In this document: in pieces, positions 12,091-22,716 of the stretch
Position numbering within the stretch: position 1 is the stretch's first letter
Layout: the number at the start of each line of letters is the position of its first letter
Position numbers and translations under genes: made by a program
Source: Ceratodon purpureus
Lineage: Eukaryota; Streptophyta; Bryopsida; Pseudoditrichales; Ditrichaceae
Assembly: GCA_014871385.1 (NCBI GenBank)
Contig: CM026424.1
Span: 20,365,321-20,429,320 of the forward strand
Length of the DNA: 64,000 bases
Direction of reading: 5' to 3'
The notes under the pieces: generated by a model
What the model saw: only the letters and a program-made list of their open reading frames with translations
The model's database searches: none
Told to the model about the DNA's origin: nothing

Positions 12091-12240
12091 CACTTCGCTG
12101 CACATCTTTCAGCTCTAAAATCAAGCTTTCAACAACGCACACACTTCAGTCGACTCCGTATTACTATCTAGAAAACACGCTCTCACTTTCCGTTTGATTG
12201 TTTGTAAATCGTCGTCTACAGCTTGCTAGCGCACACGACT

Positions 12241-12993
12241 ATGGCTACTTTTGTGGCAGAACAGCGCGCACTGGCTCCCTTGAAACATCGTAAGTGGTGG
12301 AACAAGGGTACGAAGGGAGTCGAGCAAAGGTACAGTAAGAGCACTGTCCAGGCGGCAGTGAAAGCGCAGGGATATCAGGGTTTAGTTCCATTACTTGGCT
12401 TGCATAAGCAGCAGAATCGTGTGACGACGAAGAGAAAGTTTAAGCCGAAGAGGAGAGTGCCGAGGACAGTGCCGAGAGCGCCGTTTAATGACAGCTCGTT
12501 TTTGATGCGCGTGCGGAGGTCCGGGGGGTTAGCGTCGCTCATCTCCCCCGCGCCTTCGTCGCCTAGTGTTTTTCAGTCTTCCGATCTTGATTTGGTTGCT
12601 TACCAGGATTTCTTGGATCATGAAGATTACGGTTATGGCTCTATGGCAGGGCTCATCCGCCTGCGCCGTCCTGAGGAGGAAAAAGGTGATAGTGACATTG
12701 TTGACAACAGCTTCGACGACGTGAACATGTGCGCCAGTTCGCTAGGGCAGAATTTGGAGCAGCGGGTGGACCGGTTCGAGATGATGGATCTTCCGAGGGA
12801 GGAGCTGGAAGCGTCGCAGCGGGTGGCGAGCCGGGATAGTCGTATAAGAGACTTGGAAGATGAGAATCTTGTTCTGAAAGATCGTTTGTTCTTGGTACAG
12901 CAAGAGGTGAACGAGCTTAGGGAAAGATTACGAGGTCAAAGCAGGAACTCGGTTGAGGAGAACGATTCTACGCAGTCTTGTCTTGAGAGTTAA
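12241..12993 (+). CDS. Basic, acidic and coiled-coil protein with HEXIM-like layout
   Basis: A single 250-residue frame with no intron. The ATG at 12241 is the first good start after the TATA box. The N-terminus is strongly basic: KHRKWW at residues 15-20 and a Lys/Arg cluster at 64-79 (KRKFKPKRRVPR). Then comes APFNDSSFLMR at 80-90, a middle region with GYGSMAGLIRLRR, an acidic patch at about 145-162, and a C-terminal coiled coil at about 196-232 (RIRDLEDENLVLKDRL). Animal HEXIM proteins, inhibitors of P-TEFb, have the same order: arginine-rich RNA-binding motif with KHRR, then APYNTTQFLM, then an acidic region, then a dimerising coiled coil containing LSRMEDENNRLR. I do not recognise a named plant gene; the HEXIM relation is a hypothesis from motif order. 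A second reading is an unrelated land-plant family of unknown function. Confidence 0.75.
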   Translation: MATFVAEQRALAPLKHRKWWNKGTKGVEQRYSKSTVQAAVKAQGYQGLVPLLGLHKQQNRVTTKRKFKPKRRVPRTVPRAPFNDSSFLMRVRRSGGLASLISPAPSSPSVFQSSDLDLVAYQDFLDHEDYGYGSMAGLIRLRRPEEEKGDSDIVDNSFDDVNMCASSLGQNLEQRVDRFEMMDLPREELEASQRVASRDSRIRDLEDENLVLKDRLFLVQQEVNELRERLRGQSRNSVEENDSTQSCLES

Positions 12994-13917
12994 GCTGATC
13001 GTAGAGTTGATCTTTTCTGTGCTTGGATCACTTGATCTTGGTTCACTTGATGTGTTCACTTGATCAGTGGTTTGCTTGTGCTGCCTTCTTGCAAAGCAGC
13101 TGGCGCTGAGGAACTCGCGGGGTGTACAAAGAGCTGATTCTTTCGCGAAAGAGCACCGAGGCTTGTGCTGTCCTGGTGTTCAACATCATGTAAGTCCGAG
13201 CTTCGAGAGTTCCTGAATTTTTGCTTTAGTTTAGTTCATAGTTTTCTAATTGAGGCCCACTTCACAGTGCCGGATGCAGTCGAGGGTTCGGAGGCTTGAG
13301 GATGAGCTCCTCGCTATGCAACCATGCCCTACCACTTCGTAGGAAGACGACAATCAAGCTTCTAGCAGTTTGAAGTAGGCCTTAGATATATGTTCTTTTT
13401 ATCGTAGATTTTAGTTCTTCTCCGTTAGAGAAGATGTGGTTGAAAGAGATATCTCATTCTGTTTTTTGTCGTACAGATGGTCTTCGATGATACCCTGTGT
13501 ACAATGCTCGGCCGCCACTGGTGAGATTGTCTGGTAAGCTTCACATTGGACACGCAGACACGCTCATCTGACACGTAAAGTATATAGTGTCCTGTGTATA
13601 GTGTGGAGAGAATTTCTTGTAGATATAATTGACGACCACAGATTTAGACCACCAGAGTATAGGAGTCCATTTAATTCCTGGAAGAAGACGAGCCTTTTAC
13701 CATGTACAGTACCCTTTCTTGAGACAAAGCAACAGATTGCTTATAACTCATGTATTTTATAATAACAGTTCAGTTTTACATTAACACCCCTTTGTTCAAT
13801 CAGTCTTTCTGTTGTAATTTGTTATGATACGTTAGTGAACTAGGTTCGCCTAACAAACCTGGCCTATCTTGCTTATTCCTACCCATAAAGTCCTAAAAAT
13901 TCACATCCCAATTCGTA
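12994..13917 (+). other. Downstream region of the HEXIM-like gene, probable spliced 3' UTR
   Basis: No further coding exon was supported. GTAAGT at 13190 and a CACAG acceptor ending at 13267 bound a 78-bp intron-like segment, so the 3' untranslated region may be spliced. A short frame after it ends at 13341 and looks incidental. Nothing else was seen up to 13,917. Confidence 0.35.
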
Positions 13918-14035
13918 CTTGCGCTCAACAATCGAGTGACAAGAAAAATAGTTGCGCTCGACAATCGAGTGACAAGAAAAATAGTTGCGCTCGACAATCT
14001 AGCAAGTAAAAGTAGTTACCCTCAACATTGAATCA
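13918..14035. repeat. 33-bp tandem repeat, about 3.5 copies
   Basis: The unit GTTGCGCTCGACAATCGAGT plus 13 more bases (GACAAGAAAAATA) occurs at 13918, 13951 and 13984 with a decayed fourth copy from about 14015. The first two copies are almost identical. The inner CTCGACAATCGAG is itself an inverted repeat. The stretch 14,036-14,850 holds nothing else that was recognised beyond the 3' flank of bL12m. Confidence 0.9.
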
Positions 14036-14850
14036 TTCTACGAAACTGCACAATGTATTGAGTGGTAACAAATTGCAGGCACAATTAACTCTTTACCGAC
14101 CAGACTGTTTTCCGAGGGGCTGTGAGAACCGAGAGTAGCTCGGTCATTCCTCACCTACATCACGAACATAGCCTAAACCAATTTCAAGGAAGTAGTTCGT
14201 TTACTCAAAACTTCCAACCAATTAATACAAATATCAGTTCCAGCAACCAAATTACACCATCACGACTGCTTATTACAATGACACTACGCCAAAACTGCAT
14301 GTAAAATTTTCCAAAACTATCAGCATCCAACCACGAGGTAGAGCTCCATGCCTAAAATTCAGTGTGTACCTACATAAGCAGCATATATTTACTGAGAAAT
14401 CCTCTGCTCAACACAAGGTGCAAAATATTCAACAGGGGCCGTTAGCAACCAAAATGTTCGCAAGGATGAAATCATGCAATTGCTGCGGAGGAAATAACGA
14501 GTAATCCCATGGTTAAGGTAAATGGATGCAGCCAACCCACACACGGTGAAGACATCAGAGAACACATCAAGGGGATGGGCAGTTCACAGATTAGGCCGAT
14601 CACACCGTAACACAAAACGAAACCGAATGAGACAGACCGCTAATACCAGTGCTGCAAAAAAAGAACAATTGGTAGAACGGTAGCCACGAATGCATAAAAG
14701 ATCAAAACTGAATTCTGATCATCAGTTATTAGATGCCAACCCTCTTTGTGAGGGAAAGAATGCTTGCAAGTGAAAATACTGAGACACTGGCAGATTCTTA
14801 TAAATTGGAGAACTTACAAAGGATGCGCCACGGCACCTACCAAAGCCTCA

Positions 14851-15441
14851 TCATTCCATAACGACCGTCGCGCCTACTGACTTCAACTTCTCAATAATTT
14901 GCTCCGCTTCTTCTTTACTAACTCCATTCTTCAACACGATTGGCGCCTTCTCCACGAGCTCCTTGGCCTCCTTCAGCCCCAATGCCGTGAACGTCCGCAC
15001 TTCCTTGATAATCTTAATCTTGGAGGCGGCATCGAATTTCTCTAGCTTCACATCGAACGACGTCTTCTCGGGCTTCTTCTCCTCGGCAGCCGGCGCGGCG
15101 CCACCTCCAGGCATCCCCATTCCCGGCGGCATCATACCCATTGGCATCATTCCCATCCCAGCGGGCAACCCTAATTTCTTCTTCAACAAAGTTGAGAGAT
15201 CCACGACTTCGAGCAGCGACAGCGTTGAAATCTCATCGGCAATCCTCTGGATCTTCTCAGAAGGCGGCGTCCTGGCTTCTGAAGGATCATAGTCCGGCTC
15301 ACTGGCAGCGGCGCTGCCAAACAACCTCGAACCCTGGTAGCTTCCCCTTGTCGATTCATAATGGAGACCTAATGCGCGACGAGCCCCACTAAAGGATCGC
15401 ACTAACGAGGACCTCGCTGACGAGCTCCACAACCGACTCAT
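14851..15441 (-). CDS. Mitochondrial ribosomal protein bL12m (L7/L12)
   Basis: A single 196-residue frame. The first 45-50 residues are rich in Ser, Arg and Ala ([21 protein letters not shown]), typical of a mitochondrial presequence. The L7/L12 N-terminal dimerisation domain follows ([22 protein letters not shown]). A Gly/Met/Pro/Ala-rich hinge of about 30 residues comes next. The C-terminal factor-binding domain reads [38 protein letters not shown], then ends VGATVVME. L7/L12 forms the ribosomal stalk that recruits translation factors. The hinge, with repeated GM/PM blocks, is more methionine-rich than usual. AAACCCTAA at 15472-15480 just upstream is a telo-box, common in plant ribosomal-protein promoters. 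Plastid targeting is a less likely alternative. Confidence 0.93.
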   Translation of the reverse strand: MSRLWSSSARSSLVRSFSGARRALGLHYESTRGSYQGSRLFGSAAASEPDYDPSEARTPPSEKIQRIADEISTLSLLEVVDLSTLLKKKLGLPAGMGMMPMGMMPPGMGMPGGGAAPAAEEKKPEKTSFDVKLEKFDAASKIKIIKEVRTFTALGLKEAKELVEKAPIVLKNGVSKEEAEQIIEKLKSVGATVVME

Positions 15442-15471
15442 CGCACAGACGAAATTCTCTCAAATGCCCCC

Positions 15472-15502
15472 AAACCCTAAAACCTCAAAACCCTTAAACC
15501 CT
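15472..15502 (-). promoter_or_regulatory. Telo-box motifs at the bL12m promoter
   Basis: AAACCCTAAAACC followed by AAACCCTTAAACCCTGG lies 30-60 bp upstream of the bL12m start codon. On the coding strand this reads as AGGGTTTAAGGG...TTAGGGTTT, the motif linked to plant translation genes. Confidence 0.6.
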
Positions 15503-16060
15503 GGCTGTTTTCAATCTCACCCCACACACAGACACCGGCCACACGTCCACAGCACACAGAATGTTCAAAATGCGCACTCCTCGGATGCCAAAGGAGTCAC
15601 AATGCGAGGAAAAAACAGTCGCCCCAAGAACCCACCTCATGCGATGAAAAAGGAACGGGAGAAGCTCAAATGTAGCGGAAAATTTTCCCGGTGAAGAAGA
15701 GGATGGAGGTGCGGCGACGGCATGCGTGCATGCACGGGTGGAGGATCTTCTGGCGCGCGCGCACAGCCCAGGCTCGCTGCCTCTGGCGCTTCGTGGTGCG
15801 TCTCTCCTCTGCCCTCCCCGCCAGGGTTTCTTTCCCCGTCTCCCTCCGCCGCTAGGGCGCCGCTTTTCGGGAAGATTTCCAGGCGCTTCGTAGAATCCAG
15901 GTCGCGAGAGCGGGGTCTAGGTTTTCGTGATATAGTGGTAGATTTGGAAACTTGAGTTCTGCATGGGTGTTGGCACTGTTGAGAGAACTGACTCGGGGGC
16001 CAGGGCTTTGGAGTTTAAACGTTTAAACCCAGGGTCCCGGTTTAAAAGCCTCCTTAAATT
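15503..16060. other. GC-rich flank without a supported gene
   Basis: This CG-rich stretch has a 77-codon frame at 15722-15955 with no family resemblance. A perfect 16-bp palindrome, GTTTAAACGTTTAAAC, sits at 16013-16028. Base composition falls sharply right after it. Confidence 0.4.
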
Positions 16061-16994
16061 GGTGGTAGCCACCTACAAAATAACTTCAAATGTTAGTGAT
16101 TTTCTCAATAAAGTCTACCCTACCCTCCATAGATGTTAACCCTCGGGAGTGGATCAAAGTTAACATTTATAGATGTATTAACAATAAATAATTATGAGAT
16201 TATTTTTTTAAGCAATATACAAATATTAACATTTATAAATATAGGTAATTGAGAAGAGTCCTTGTGAGAAAATATCATTCATAAAATTGCGAAGCCAATC
16301 AAAACTTTATTCAATATCAAGTAATATGTAGAAAGAGAGGAATCAATTGTAATGATTGTAAAATATCAAAATAACTTAATACAAATTACAATATTTTGAT
16401 ATGAATATGATTTTTTTAACATAAAATGAAGTATTTTAAAATAGTTTAAGTATTTTATATAAATTGGATGATTTTGACTAGAATTATATTCAAAAAATTG
16501 TTTGAGGTTATTTGAAAACATTTTCAAAATAGTCTTAGAAGTTATTTTAAAATTTTAAAAATACCTCATAACTCGTTTTATATTATGACTTGATAATTCC
16601 ATGACTTCAATGAATTTTATTGCAGAATTAATAAAATATGATATAACTACAGGGATGTTGATCAAATGATAATTTCATGGTTGAGAATTCAAGAAACCGT
16701 ATTTAGTTGTGTTCAAATTTGTTTTTTTTAAACATTCCATGACTAAAGATCTACCTTAATTATAATTTTTGTTTTTATTTAATTTTTTTAAAATTAAATT
16801 CACATTTCGGAAAATAGAATTTAAACCAAAATATACCAAATTTATTTATTCTTTTAAGAATACTCAACATTAAATATTATTACCATAATTATCATTGCCT
16901 TCAAACAATATATTATTAAACATTGAAGGTGAAAGAAGGAAGTGAAACTACAGTATATTTCTCTTGAGTTTGTTGTTGTTGAAAAGAACTACCA

Positions 16995-17290
16995 ATTACG
17001 TTGAAGAAGAGAAACTTGAATCTCCAAAGGAGATTGATGTGAATGAAATGTATGTTCAACTTCTAAAGCTATGTCTATGGGACAAAAAAATAAAAGTATA
17101 GAACTACTTTTCTTTTTCGAAAATAGATACTATAGTCACAAGTAACTAGTTACAAATAAAATCAATTCATATAAGGGCTAATTGGTATAAGGTTTGTTTT
17201 AGGTAGAATTTCGAACGTCAAACCACGAGCTCCTTGTTGGTTGAAAAGAGCGTTCATCTCATATAACCAATCTGGATTGAAACCCTGGGA
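16995..17290 (+). repeat. Dispersed repeat copy 1 with tRNA-Met-like module
   Basis: The repeat has GAGAAACTTGAATCTCC and the small palindrome TCTCCAAAGGAGA (17021-17033). About 206 bp further it has a tRNA-like block at 17227-17290: GAGCTCC, a D-arm-like GAGC partner, TCTCATAT with a CAT anticodon position, then GGATTGAAACCCTGG like a T arm and B box. The same order and spacing recurs at 55.56-55.86 kb. It may be a tRNA-Met-derived SINE or a repeat that captured one. Age looks considerable because the copies differ at many sites. Confidence 0.55.
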
Positions 17291-17411
17291 GACTTGTTTG
17301 AATAGATGTAAAGAACCAATTTTCTAAAAAAAGGGAATATATGTTGCTCATACAACAAAATTATACAAGAATGGTCACAAATAATTTATTAGAATCCAAG
17401 TAGGGACTAAG

Positions 17412-17550
17412 ACAAAGAGAGAGAGAAACTTTGATCTCCGGAGGAGACCGACGTGAATTAAGTGTCTGTTCGACCTACCCCAATCCAAAGCCCACAGGAC
17501 TAAGGTATGGAAGTAAAGATCTACTCCCCCCTTTCGAGAGTAGACACTTT
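17412..17550 (+). repeat. Dispersed repeat copy 2 (partial)
   Basis: The palindrome TCTCCGGAGGAGA at 17435-17447 is preceded by GAGAGAAACTTTGA and followed by GACGTGAATTAAGTGT and TTCGAGAGTAGACACTTT. These match copy 1 and copy 3 in order. The tRNA-like block is not seen after this copy, so it looks partial. Confidence 0.6.
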
Positions 17551-17769
17551 GACTAAGACATAAATTAGTATTTCACACAAAATGTTCAACTTCTAATCAT
17601 TTCATAAATTGATCAAAGCCTGATTTCAATCTTCATTTGAGGTTATATCTTCTAAATGTTGTCAAAGTGAAGCATCATTTTAGACTTCTAATTTGGACCT
17701 TTTGATCTAAATTTTCTTAAAATAAATTTGGATTGAAATTTGGATTTGAAATTAAATCTACCATTTTTT

Positions 17770-17937
17770 TTAAAATGTAGGTACAAATTGAATAGATTTT
17801 TCATCTTCACTTGAATCTTGTAAATCTTGTAGATATGAAAGACCATGTTCAATTGGATCTTGATTTAGACTTGGATTATAAAAATCTTGTAGAAAAATAT
17901 ATCTACATTTGAACAAAATTTCATTTAAAAGTGAATC
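17770..17937 (-). pseudogene. Tail fragment related to the Dof-like gene at 1-618
   Basis: A 55-codon open stretch ends at a TAA at 17770-17772. It reads FLQDFYNPSLNQDPIEHG and ends QFVPTF. The Dof-like protein at the window start reads PQDSENPSLNQ just where the window cuts it, and the DNA around it also matches (TTGATTTAGACTTGGATT in both). So this piece probably shows what the end of that protein family looks like. No zinc-finger part is visible upstream, so the copy is a fragment or very decayed. Confidence 0.55.
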
Positions 17938-18570
17938 TTAAGGCGGATATTGTAGACAATGTAATTATTGTTGATTAATCTCATCATAATTTTATAATAT
18001 AAAATTTGGTCATTAGTTTCAAAAAAGTTGAAATTTTCTGTTACAAAAAAGATAGCAGGACTACTAAAAGAAAATCAATTTAAAAAGGAATAGAAGATTA
18101 TTGGAAAAAATCATGTGAAGACCACTTCAAAGTAATAGCAACCTCCACCCAAGGCCAAACATTGTATTGATGATAAGCCAATTTGTCAAAGGACAAAGCA
18201 CTATTTGAAGGGCAATAGGTCCAAAAGTCATACAAGCTTTCCTAAAAGTACGCAATATTCATGGTACTAAAAATTTTGCTACTTCCTTTAGATCCTATCA
18301 AAGTACATGGCAGGCTTTGTTGTGGCTCTCTTATCATGTAGTCACAATGTGCACATTCACATATTTGATGCACGCTCGGGCCTAAAATGAATGCCAATTT
18401 TTTTATTTTTAGAACTCAATTTTTTTGTTTACGATGTACTGTATAATTGATTTGAAACAATTTTATAAGTGTACTACATCCTACAGTCAAGATCCAAAGC
18501 CCTCATCCAAAAGAAACCATAATTGATGTTGATAATTGATGTAATCTTCAAATCATGCACAGAGAGAAAT

Positions 18571-20436
18571 TTAACCCCTGAATGTTCTGGAAATCCAAAA
18601 TGGCTCTCGGCTGTTTCCGGCAGCCTAAGTGAAGGGGTTAAAAGTAATATTTTTTCCTAAGAATTTTACTGGATGCTCCCTATACCGCAAGGTGTATGTG
18701 GTAAGATTTTCAAAGCCAAATTTGCCTTTTAGAACCTTCATCTAGAAATTTTAGGTTTCAAGTCCAAAATGGGCAGTTTAACCCCTAAATTTCCTTGTGT
18801 TTTTGAGAGCTTGAATCCTCAAAACTGCGATTTTTTACCACTATGCCCTCCCGAGGATATGAAACAAACTTTTTAACCTTTTTTGGAATTTCAACCGTAA
18901 GATCTTGTACCTAACCCTACTTAGAAGAACTGATCCAAATTTCAACCGTTGGATGTTTTTCATTAGGGAGATCATAGTGTTCAAAGTTTCAGCAAATATT
19001 TTTTTTGGCCTTGGCCGAGAGGCATAGTGCAAATGGGCCAAAGGGAGACTTGATGATTATTACTTCAAACATTTTGGTCACATTTTTTTCCATGTAGCTT
19101 ACTAAGTTAGGTATGCTCATGCAAAATTTTAGGCCAAAAAAACGCTTTTTAGACCTTCATAAAAATTATTTTTTATAAGAAGGTATAAAATTGATGAAAT
19201 AGTAAAACATGCATTACAAAAACAATTTGTGAGCTAAAGAAAAAGTGAACGGTGAGTAGGTACCTTTATAAATTTGTGATGTTTGGAAAAAAATATTTAA
19301 AAAAAATTCAAAAATCTCGAATTTTGACAAATTTCTAAAGAAAAAATTCAAAAATTACTAAAAACTTTGAAGCTTGTCTTTGTAAGTTTTGGAGGCTGCC
19401 CTTGTAAAATTGGTAAACTTTTTTGACTTGGGTCACTATGGAACTTGATTAGTAATTTGGTTATGAAAATATTTCAATTTTTTTTTAATTTAAAAGACCT
19501 AATTTTAGACTGCCCGTTTTGGACTTGAAACCTAAAATTTCTAGATGAAGGTTCTAAAATTGGAATTTGGCTTCAAAATTTTTACTACATTCACCTTACA
19601 GTAAAGGGAGATCCCAGTAAAAATCTTGAAAAAAAATATTAATTTTAACCTCCCCATCCAGGCTGCCCGAAATAGCCAAAACCCATTTTGGGTTTTAAGG
19701 ATAGTTAGGGGTTAAAATTAGGTTTTTTTAGAATTTTTTTTGGAAATGTGTTCATAACCAATTCACTACTCAAAATCCAAAGTGGCTTATGTAAAAATGT
19801 TTACTAATTTTACAAGGGCAGCCTCCAAAGTTTACAAGAACAACCTGCACAGTTTTTGGTAATTTTACAGTTTTTTCTTTCAAAATTTGTCAAAATTTGA
19901 GATTTAAAATTTTTTCAAATTTTTTTTCCCAATAATTCAAAAACTTATAAACGCAACTTCCAACTATTCACTTTTTTAATAAACCAAAAAGAATCAACGT
20001 AATTTAAGTTTTACCATATAGTAGTATTTCTACCTCCTTCTGGTAAATAATTTGCATGAAGGCCAAAAAGCGTAATGAGACTCTAAAATATTGCATGGAG
20101 GTGCCCAACTTAGTTACCTATATGGAAAAAAATATGAGCAAAATGTTTGGCGTAACAATCATCAAGTCTCCATTGGCACCATTTAGAGTATGTCTCTCAC
20201 GCAAAGCCAAAAAAAAAAACCAATAAACTTTGAACGTTATAATCTCACAAATGATAAAGATCTAAACGTAAAAATTTGACATAGTATTAGTGCAGGTAGT
20301 TAGGTTCAAGATTTTACGGTTGGATGTACCAAAAAAGTAAAAAGATAAGAATCATTCTCCAACTTCTACAAGGTTGTCAAAAATCACATTCTTTTGGTTT
20401 TGGAGGTTCAAAATCGCTTGAACCTTTAGGGGTTAA
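18571..20436. mobile_element. Nested pair of TTAA-flanked foldback elements
   Basis: Outer ends are TTAA-CCCCTGAA (18571) and TTTAGGGG-TTAA (20433-20436). An inner unit, 18782-19711, is flanked by TTAA at 18778 and 19712 and ends CCCCTAAA/TTAGGGG. Segment 18571-18777 returns inverted at 19505-19715, and 18778-19460 returns inverted at about 19716-20436. The order A, B, A-inverted, B-inverted fits one copy inserted in reverse into another at its internal TTAA. TTAA duplications with CCC/GGG ends are the sign of the piggyBac superfamily. No transposase is encoded, so these are non-autonomous, MITE-like. Confidence 0.75.
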
Positions 20437-21301
20437 AAGGCTTGAATTGTAGCAAATCATGGCCCATTGGCTTTCATTTCAAGTTTGTAGTTTACTACTT
20501 AAATGACATTTTGTTTGTTTTCGTCAACAGCCTCGTTTGTTATAACTGAACTAGCCAATTTTCTCTCATGTTGGTATGTCCAGATTTCAAATGTTTAAAA
20601 GAAAAATATGGAGATTTAAAAGTATCTCAATTCTTGGAGGCACGTGTAATTGTTCATATACAATTGAAATCTCAAAGATAGAACTTAATCAAGGTCCAAG
20701 CAATCCCTGCAATGTAAACATAAAGAGATGTCTTTTTAAAGAATAAAACCATGCATATAATTTGGAAATTAATGTGCGCCCATAGTGTGCATTGTGCAAC
20801 AAGCAAAAGTGTGGAAAGCTGAGAATGACTTTACAAGCTCTCTTCCTAGTAAAACTTTTATTTATTAAGATTCAACCTAAGATTGAAAGTAATGCAAGAT
20901 TCAATCCTGCATTTTCCAATGAAAAAATTATTTAAATAAGCTTCAGATAAAGACCCTTTGTAGATTGAATTTTTTTCAAAAAGTATGTGATGATGTTGTC
21001 TTTTTCAAGCTCTACGACTTGGAATAACTGTGAATTTTTAATTTTATTGAATACAAAATGTCACTTTAATAATAACTATTCAAAAAAATCTTTTGAATTT
21101 TGTGAATATGTATGAAAGTCCACTGTAAAGCTTTCTTCAACTTCAAGGTCTTCATTCAGGTTTTTCATTGTTAGATGTCCAAGTAAATTTTTATATTGAT
21201 TAATAAAGGCCATCGTTGTTTATATAAAAGGCTACGCATGGAATGATTTTGTCTATAACAAAGTCTTGTTTTGGATGGAGGGAGGCAAACGCAAACTTTA
21301 C

Positions 21302-21570
21302 CTAGAATAAATTAAAGCAAAACATGGTAAAATTCTTGATGCTCAAATTTTTGTATTCCTTTTCAATTTCATTCATTAGATGTTCTTGAAGAACTTGTTT
21401 AATAAAACTTAGATGTGAATCTTGTTGTTCTTTTGTCGAAACGTGATATTCTTGTCCACAATTAGAGGGCTCTCCAATGGCATTCAACACTAGCTATTTA
21501 GATGCTTGTGGTTTGTTCATCGCAGTGTCCGGGGAGTTTTCTAAGAAAATCAAAAATTATTCTGAATTTT
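21302..21570 (-). pseudogene. Unassigned coding remnant
   Basis: On the minus strand a protein-like run reads FLENSPDTAMNKPQASK, a stop, then LVLNAIGEPSNCGQEYHV and a Lys/Glu/Asn-rich helix ending KNLSIKNFTMF. One stop codon interrupts it. It lies just downstream, on the same strand, of the B3-like fragment at 21819-22109 and may be from the same former gene. Family unknown. Confidence 0.3.
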
Positions 21571-21818
21571 TTGTAAAGAATCAACATCAACCACCAATCC
21601 ATCCGGTTATTATCTGAGTACTGTGTTGGTATCATCCAAGTATTACATATTTAATTCCGGTTTTTATCTGAAAGCTTTTAATATCGACCGATTTTTTGAA
21701 AAATCAATTGACCAATCTGTAACTAGGTGCCGATTCTCTCTATTCATTGGTTCATCAATGCATAATTCAAGGCTACATTCTTTTCAGATGTCCATTTGCA
21801 CTATTGAAAATGTAGACA

Positions 21819-22109
21819 TCAAATAATGACTTCAGGTCCCACTAACTTCCAAACGAGAATGTCACCTTCCAAGAAGAAATTAAGAAAGCTCCATCCTTTC
21901 TTGAATATGAGCTTGTCGGGATGATCAGTGTCACAAGACCACTTAAAAGTAAGTTTTAGATTCCATGAGCCGTTCTTAGTGTGAAGCACAACATGGCATA
22001 TTATTGTGAGATTGATTTTGATGAAATATTTTGGCAATGTCTTACAAGAAAAACAAAATTGGATCATAAATTTGTCCGAATCAGCTTGCATTGTAATTTG
22101 CAACAACTC
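21819..22109 (-). pseudogene. B3-domain-like fragment in AT-rich DNA
   Basis: The frame reads LPKYFIKINL, then VVLHTKNGSWNLKLTF, then LIFKKGWSFLNFFLEGDILVWKLVG. That follows the B3 domain plan: a LP..F entry, a G-W strand, a GW..F..N-type helix, and EGD.LVW. It ends at a stop at 21819. No start-side exon is visible. It is probably a fragment of a B3 gene, far more AT-rich than the intact B3 gene at 53.5-54.9 kb. Whether it is still spliced into a transcript cannot be told. Confidence 0.4.
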
Positions 22110-22716
22110 ACAGTAGCAAACATGTCAATTGAACTTCAACGTAAGGAGAGCCACATTGTATCTACTCATCGTAACAATGGTAGAATTATATCTTACTTGT
22201 AGAAGTGAAAGGACTTAAATTTTTAATGCATTAACTCCGACACCATAGGCCATGTCACATGTGATGTGTAAAATTGGTAATGGATTTTAAGTCTTAATTC
22301 TACAAAGGGTCAATTTGTCATTATTCTCTTGCATTTCTTTTAGGGATTTAAACAAAATATACAAATGACTTCTTATAATAAAAGCCTTTTGATTGGAATG
22401 CTATATTTTTCCAATTTAATATAAGGCTTTTAGTATAAATAAATAATTAGCCAATAATTATACAACTTCCAAGGTTGGATTAGATTAGTGAAGTGATAAA
22501 TCTATGTTGGCTATAATTTACACTTTTATTATAAGTGCTGTGTGGATTCTTTGCTAATATAATGTTATTATCACATGATTCCATGTTGACAAATCTTATA
22601 TAAAGATTTACATCAATATTCATCAAGTATTATTTTCAATTGCCCTATAAATATAGCCAATACATCAAAATATTAATCTCCAAAGTACATATTTTGCATA
22701 TCCTTGCTTATCTATT

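Noticed and set aside
15722-15955. 77-codon frame starting at an ATG in GC-rich DNA
   Set aside because: No family resemblance and no splice partner, since AT-rich repeat DNA follows at once; GC-rich DNA keeps frames open by chance.
16013-16028. Perfect palindrome GTTTAAACGTTTAAAC at the composition border
   Set aside because: Too short and isolated to call an attachment site or element end; only noted.
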